A stretch of DNA of 18,558 nt from contig CAZNRY010000078.1 in NCBI GenBank assembly GCA_964575675.1, positions 1 to 18,558 on the forward strand. Direction: 5' to 3'. Origin of the DNA: CAZNRY01 sp964575675. GTDB lineage: Bacteria > Eisenbacteria > RBG-16-71-46 > CAIMUX01 > VGJL01. Both the position numbers and the translations under genes were made by a program. The notes under the pieces are model-generated. The model was not told the DNA's origin. It saw only the letters and a list, made by a program, of their open reading frames with translations, and made no database searches. Of this stretch, positions 14,704-18,558 are shown one piece after another. Each line of letters opens with the position of its first letter. The stretch's first letter is position 1.

Positions 14704-15243
14704 TCAGCGTCCTGGCCCGCCGACCGGCACGCCGCTGAAAGAGGCGGACACGATCTTGACCCTCACGAGGTCAGGGTAGTTCGAGGTCGACAACTCGCCG
14801 CGGACATCACCGGACACCGTCGAACCTGGTGAAACGCCCACATCCCGAAAACTGACCTCTGTCTTGAGTGGGTCGAGGGGGGAAATCGCTATCTCAGCTA
14901 GATCGCTGCTGTACGCGATGAAGGAGGTGCATTCAACGAAATGCCCTGGTTGGACGGATGAGATTGCCGGAACGTTGATCGAGGCCATAGGATACCCGTC
15001 CGCATCAGGAGTGAGAAACATCACACTGAGACTGCCGTCGGCGTTTAGCGCGGCGAACGACATCTGATACGGCAGCGCCCGCTGCCCCTCGTCACCCCAC
15101 TCTAAGATCCACTCTCCCGCTGGGAAGCCATCGCCTGGGTCGTCGCCCGACGTTGGTTTGGACTTCTTTGAATCACTGGAGCATCCGGTCGAGGTCAGTA
15201 GGATGACCGATGCCGCTAGCAGGGGGAGAAGACTCGTCCTCAT
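14704..15243 (-). CDS. Small lipoprotein of unknown function
   Basis: The 179-residue protein has a textbook lipoprotein signal: MRTSLLPLLAASVILLTSTGC with C21 followed by SSDSKKSK, which also fits outer-membrane sorting (no Asp at +2). The mature domain is strand-rich (GEWILEWGDEGQR, PYQMSFAALNADGSLSVMFL, then strands to VRVKIVSASFSGVPVGG). This suggests a small beta-sandwich. It shares the closing strand pattern 'V-R-(V/I)-x-x-A-S-F' with the end of its downstream neighbour (VRILDASFEEV), hinting at a common C-terminal domain in the two proteins. It is the first gene of a two-gene operon. No function can be assigned. Confidence 0.7.
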   Translation of the reverse strand: MRTSLLPLLAASVILLTSTGCSSDSKKSKPTSGDDPGDGFPAGEWILEWGDEGQRALPYQMSFAALNADGSLSVMFLTPDADGYPMASINVPAISSVQPGHFVECTSFIAYSSDLAEIAISPLDPLKTEVSFRDVGVSPGSTVSGDVRGELSTSNYPDLVRVKIVSASFSGVPVGGPGR

Positions 15244-15430
15244 GTGACAGAGCCTTGGTGAAAGAGCATCGGGCCGGGTCTCAGAGTTGTTGACGACTTC
15301 CGCAGCGTGCTAGGTTTCGAATGCCCCTGGCTGCAGCCTGCGAACGACATGCCGTGCCGCTTTGGCACCGCCATTCTCGCTTACCCCCCTAGCAAGAGCC
15401 CCTCTCTGCCGTCCAGATCGGCGTTCGGAG

Positions 15431-15958
15431 CTACAAGTAGTAGTGGATACCAAGGCCGAGCATGACGAGAGACCAAGTGTCGTACTCGTACTCGAACCAC
15501 GTGTCTTTGAAGGCGATGTAGGCGAAGTCAATTTCGGCGTTGAGGCCGAGCCGCGATTGGGGTGTGAAGAAGTGCTCCAGGCCGATCCCGAGCCCGAACC
15601 CCGGTGCCATGTCGGTCTCCTCGGGTCCGAACAGCGTCCGAGTCACATGGCTGTCCCGAAACACACCCACCAGGCCAGATCCATATAAGCGCGTACGTTC
15701 AGAGCTATTGAATCGGTAGAGGACTCGCGAGGCGAGGATGGCCACGTCGTACCCCGCCTTCCCGAAGACCTGCAAGCCGAGTCGGCGGGAAGGATGGTAC
15801 TGAACGCTGAGACCAAGGATCGGAAACGGCGCGCTCTGCACTCCGAGGGCCAGCTTCTTGGGACTCTCGGCCGTCGTGGTCATGGGCAACGAAGTCGCGG
15901 CGGTATACATGCAACAAGAGAGCACGATAACCGACCTCATGATCCGTGCGCGTCTCAT
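15431..15958 (-). CDS. Small outer-membrane beta-barrel protein
   Basis: The 175-residue protein starts at ATG 15958 behind AAAGGGGG. It has a signal peptide (hydrophobic about 7-22). The mature chain is a run of amphipathic strands: LALGVQSAPFPILGLSVQYHP, RLGLQVFGKAGYDVAIL, RLYGSGLVGVFRD, FGLGIGLEHFF, RLGLNAEIDFAYIAF and SLVMLGLGIHYYL. This is typical of an eight-stranded barrel of the OmpA/OmpX size class (usually 150-200 residues). The last residue is Leu after two Tyr, acceptable for BamA recognition. Function is unknown; it has its own promoter and is not obviously co-transcribed with the lipoproteins at 12842-15243, which are 187 bases downstream. Confidence 0.7.
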   Translation of the reverse strand: MRRARIMRSVIVLSCCMYTAATSLPMTTTAESPKKLALGVQSAPFPILGLSVQYHPSRRLGLQVFGKAGYDVAILASRVLYRFNSSERTRLYGSGLVGVFRDSHVTRTLFGPEETDMAPGFGLGIGLEHFFTPQSRLGLNAEIDFAYIAFKDTWFEYEYDTWSLVMLGLGIHYYL

Positions 15959-16014
15959 CAGAATCCCCCTTTCCGGTGAGGCCGCCGTGACTGTGCCTTT
16001 TCTGAACGCTATCG

Positions 16015-16043
16015 ATTATGGGGGATAGGGGGGAGAATATCAA
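16015..16043 (-). promoter_or_regulatory. Sigma70-type promoter for the small barrel gene
   Basis: On the minus strand TTGATA (16043-16038, five of six) is separated by exactly 17 bases from CATAAT (16020-16015, five of six). The predicted start near 16008 gives a leader of about 50 bases before the ATG at 15958. This is the best promoter match I found in the window. Confidence 0.6.
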
Positions 16044-16063
16044 GGCGTCGTTTCAATCCGTCA

Positions 16064-16462
16064 TCACCACGCGCGGGTGATCCCTTCTCGCCAGGCGATT
16101 GCGGACTGGGTCTCGACCTCGCCAGCATCGAGGTAGCATGACCTCTCGATGGCTTTCCGAAGCGGCTCGACCACCCGGGGCGTCCGGGGTGCCCGGGGCG
16201 GCTTGGGTCCCCGCCGGGGCTGCGGTACCGTGCTCACCACCCGTTCCGCCACCACCCGTCGCGTCACGGTGCCGACGTTCCCGTTCTCGAACGCCGCGTC
16301 GGTCCCCAGGGCGATCTCGACCGTCTGTTCGCGGTGCGCGGCCACGGTCACGCCGGGGTGGCCGTCCTTGGCGACATGGACGACTCGAAACCAGACCTCC
16401 GGTTCGGCCGATTCCGTGCTCTGGTTCCGCAGAAGGTTACGTTTGGGGAGCCAAGCGAACAA
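16064..16462 (-). pseudogene. Remnant of an HTH protein from a recombinase-type mobile module
   Basis: The frame encodes RVVHVAKDGHPGVTVAAHREQTVEI, a Pro/Arg linker (PQPRRGPKPPRAPRTPR) and DAGEVETQSAIAWREGITRAW before a stop. In HTH proteins that accompany serine recombinases in environmental mobile elements, a Pro/Arg linker is followed by a helix-turn-helix reading 'G.....AE.AR..G.TRARVTQ'. The first helices match, but the recognition helix is cut at TRA. The sequence ends in a small hairpin, ATCACC (16063-16068) with GGTGAT (16076-16081), and unrelated sequence follows. The upstream side is interrupted near the IS630 element. No recombinase gene remains. Confidence 0.45.
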
Positions 16463-16478
16463 GCGACGAACCTAAGTA

Positions 16479-17743
16479 CTCCGGTTCATAAATTCGGCAA
16501 CGTATGAGGCTACGCGGCGGCACGCAGCGAAGTGCGAACGGCTTCCATCTTGTTCATGAGATCGTTGAGATCGGCGCGGGTGAATTTCCACTCGAAGGGC
16601 GTGGCGATGATTTCGTAGTACTGCTGGAAGTGAAGCAGCCGATTCTCGACATCGTGCAGGGAGGAGAAGTCGTTGGGCGTGAGCGCCTTGCGCTGAACGA
16701 TGGAGAAGTAGATTTCGATTTGGTTGAGCCAACTCGCGTGGACCGGGCTGTGAACGGGCACGATGTTGGGAAACTGCACCTGGAGGCGTCGGACACAGGC
16801 TTGACCGCGATGGGAGGAACCGTTGTCCACGATCCAGAAGACGTGGCGGGCGTCGCGGTAGGGGGATTCGGTCATGACTTGGGCGACGAGCCGATCGAAG
16901 GGAACGATGCCGGTGGTTTTCTCGCAACGACCGAAGATCTTTGCCCGATGAACATGAGTGCCGCCAGGTAGGCCCAGGCGCCTCCGCGGGCGTACTCGTG
17001 TTCGGTGCGGGCGCTCTGACCCGGACGCGGGGGCAAGGAGGGATGCTTACGGATTCGGGCTTGGATGCTGGTCTTCTCGTCGGCGCTGATGACGAACTCA
17101 TCGGATTTCAAGGGCTTGCCCTGCCATTCCCGGGCGTAGAGGTCGAGGATGCGCCCGGCCTTGGAGGCAAACTCCGGATCGCGCGGGAAGATCCAGGGGC
17201 GGTGCTGCCAGGGGCGGATGGCGTCTTCGTTGAGCCAGCGCCACACCGTCTTGTCGCTGATGGTGGCGACGATGCCGCAGCGCTGCGCCTCGCGCACGAT
17301 GTCTGCGGTACTCAGCCGTGACAGAGGCAAGCCCAGCGTGGCGGGCAGTTCACAGGCGATGGCTTTGATCTGCACGACGACGTCTGGGGGGAAAAACCGG
17401 GGGTCGGCCCGGGCGTGGTCGCTCCTCCAGGCCGCCCAGGCGTTCATGGAAGAAACGTTTACGCCACAGGCTGACCACGTCTCGCCCCACCGACAGCGAG
17501 GCCGCGATTTCGCCGTTCGACCAACCCTCGGCGGCAAGGAGGATCATCCTGGCCCGCAGGACTACAAAAAACGGCAACGTATACTTGCGGGTCCGCCTCT
17601 CCAGAATCTCCTTTTCTTGCCGCAACAGCTTGATCTTGAATGGGCTTTCTCTCGGCATATCGCCCCACCCTCCTTGGGTGAGACAGTAGCCGAGAGGTCC
17701 AAGGAGAACAAGGAAAATACGTTGCCATATTTATGCGGATCAC
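16479..17743 (-). mobile_element. IS630-family insertion sequence, probably inactive
   Basis: The ends carry inverted repeats: CATAAATTCGGCAACGTAT at 16487-16505 and, on the other strand, CATAAATATGGCAACGTAT at 17735-17717 (17 of 19 identical). Weaker similarity continues outward to a TA dinucleotide on both sides (16477-16478 and 17744-17745), as expected for the TA target duplication of IS630/Tc1-mariner elements. The element is about 1.27 kb, a normal length. The outer limits are approximate because the outermost bases of the two ends match poorly. Confidence 0.7.
16510..17658 (-). pseudogene. IS630-family DDE transposase with two opposing frameshifts
   Basis: Translation starts at ATG 17658 (MPRESPFKIKLL) with an N-terminal helix-turn-helix: ILLAAEGWSNGEIAASLSVGRDVVSLWRKRF. 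Near 17385-17395 the frame shifts by +1 at a six-C run (GRPPVFPP to PPDVVVQIKAIACELP). It shifts back by -1 near 16955, where ALHVHRAKIFGRCEKTTGI would be restored by one added base. The catalytic residues are present in the pieces: first Asp in ISADEKTSIQAR (about 17070-17095), second in WIVDNGSSHRG (about 16816-16838), and Glu in WLNQIE (16714-16731). The first and third segments are in the same frame, so the two shifts compensate. The intact length would be about 380 residues, normal for the family. Either the copy is dead or the consensus has two indel errors. Confidence 0.75.
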
Positions 17744-17745
17744 TA

Positions 17746-18198
17746 CTAGTGGCCGAGAGCGGTGAACGGAGCCCTGGTGGTGAGAGCCGCTGGGGCTCTT
17801 CTTATCGCGCACAATCGCAGAGAGTTGCGAGGGTGAGTTCCTAGCGCAGATTCTCTGTTCGTGCTCCGTCCCACCTGGTGCCCGAAGAGGACCGGTTCGA
17901 ACCGCCCCGGTGGGCCCCGAACTCTCTGAATTTCCTTTCTCTCGGAGAGAGTGATGAAAGGGCGTGGAGCGACCGGGGTACCAAAGCGGCGCGGAGGATC
18001 CTGTCACGATTTCGGCAGTGCCGGAGCCGCTGCGACTCGGGCCCCCGTCGTCCGGATCTCTCAAGCCGTCTCTGCCATCCGATACATCTTCGGCCGGTAC
18101 GGCTCCTCCCTCTTCCATATCGCCATGACGATCGTCGCGATCAGGGGAATGCGGGACAATGGCCACCATTTCCCAGAGAAAGGATCACTTCAGAATGA
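17746..18198. other. Region without a recognisable gene, with short tRNA-like and inverted-repeat motifs
   Basis: None of the open frames here looks like a protein. Two features stand out. Bases 17876-17903, read on the minus strand, end GGTCCTCTTCGGGCACCA, which resembles a tRNA 3' end with CCA, but the T-arm spacing is wrong by about three to four bases and no 5' half is found. ACTCTCT (17921-17927) can pair with AGAGAGT (17946-17952), and CTCT-CGG-AGAG inside it offers a competing stem. These could be relics of an attachment site. Confidence 0.35.
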
Positions 18199-18348
18199 GG
18201 CTGGACTCAGGAGATCTTCTCGGACTACACGGAAACCTGTTGCGGTTCGCCGATCGGCGTCGTCCGCGCCCGCAAGGCCTCCGAGGGCGCGGCCCGGACC
18301 AACATCGGCAAGCTGCTCGATGAGATGGGGAAGCTCAAGCTGGACTGA
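18199..18348 (+). pseudogene. C-terminal fragment of an unidentified ORF
   Basis: After an in-frame TGA at 18196-18198 the frame reads to the TGA at 18346. The tail IGVVRARKASEGAARTNIGKLLDEMGKLKLD has the composition of a real soluble protein and ends just before a strong hairpin. No start codon with a ribosome site is found, so a frameshift or 5' truncation is likely. I do not recognise the family. Confidence 0.3.
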
Positions 18349-18354
18349 TTCGGC

Positions 18355-18391
18355 GGCCCGGGCCCACGGCGTTCGATCGCGGGTCCGGGCC
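18355..18391 (+). terminator. GC-rich terminator-like hairpin
   Basis: GGCCCGGGCCC (18355-18365) pairs with GGGTCCGGGCC (18381-18391) through eleven base pairs including one G-T wobble, with a 15-base loop. It begins 7 bases after the stop at 18348. It lacks a T-run. Bases 18392-18558 hold nothing I can identify. Confidence 0.55.
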
Positions 18392-18558
18392 TCCATCTGG
18401 CGCCTCGACCCCGACGGCGCCCCAGCGCGCGTATCCTGCCAGCCAACGCCTTGGCCCACCTGATGTTACCCACCACACCCCCTGCTTGCCCGTAAATCAC
18501 ACACCTCTAAACATCCCATCTTCCCCTGCCGATCTCCCTTACAGGCGATTCGCGGCCA

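Noticed and set aside
16049..16081. CRISPR-like unit (GTTTCAATCC followed by an inverted repeat)
   Set aside because: It occurs once only. There is no second repeat at spacer distance and no cas gene, so it is not an array.
17876..17960. A tRNA-Leu gene on the minus strand
   Set aside because: Only a 3'-end-like segment is present. The T-arm spacing is wrong, and no matching 5' acceptor strand (a TTCGGGC complement) or anticodon arm is found in the expected interval.
17951..18463. A 170-codon plus-strand open frame
   Set aside because: The composition changes along its length, it has no ribosome site, and in its second half a different frame looks more protein-like (18199-18348).

Overview
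The window is a GC-rich stretch of a draft bacterial genome or metagenome bin: it contains a 100-N scaffold gap and several broken genes. The gene content points to a Gram-negative, double-membraned bacterium of the FCB or a related superphylum, with something like Candidatus Eisenbacteria or Gemmatimonadota as a guess. The reasons are a PorV/PorQ-type outer-membrane barrel, a secreted repeat protein with a FlgD-like/T9SS-like C-terminal sorting module, many lipoproteins, and no operon typical of other phyla. I have no taxonomic marker gene, so this placement is an inference.

Layout. (1) 1-1439, plus strand: a candidate promoter, a 5'-UTR hairpin and a PorV/PorQ-like barrel gene. (2) 5872-1611, minus strand: a tightly packed five-gene envelope operon. 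It encodes a small two-helix membrane protein, a LolA-like periplasmic protein, a fusion protein (YidD domain + TPR-like region + C-terminal 'LPGAG..YAG' membrane module), a second TPR-like/LPGAG protein and a lipoprotein. Three of its junctions are ATGA or TGATG overlaps. (3) 6147-9391, plus strand: a decaying locus. It holds an N-terminally short CHASE2 protein, a PEGA-like lipoprotein gene with two in-frame stops (one exactly at the lipobox cysteine), a second YidD-like ORF whose signal peptide lies in another frame across a G7 run, a second YidD-associated TPR-like/LPGAG gene cut off by an IS3-family remnant, and the 3' end of a barrel gene. (4) 9621-11003: a secreted repeat protein interrupted by the gap, followed by a strong hairpin. 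(5) 11250-12027: a frameshifted and truncated P-loop ATPase regulator. (6) 12253-15958: secreted proteins and lipoproteins of unknown function plus a small barrel with a good promoter. (7) 16064-18391: mobile debris, namely a recombinase-module HTH remnant, an IS630-family element with a doubly frameshifted transposase and recognisable terminal inverted repeats, a tRNA-3'-end-like motif, and the tail of an unidentified ORF followed by a hairpin.

The most interesting pattern is that a YidD-type domain occurs twice directly ahead of a TPR-like region ending in the same LPGAG..YAG membrane motif. In one locus the parts are fused; in the other they are adjacent overlapping genes. Together with the neighbouring LolA-like protein and lipoprotein this suggests a dedicated envelope-assembly module built around YidD. 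That function is inferred from domain order and neighbourhood only. The 3-kb region around the second copy is degraded or badly assembled, so the first locus is the one to trust.
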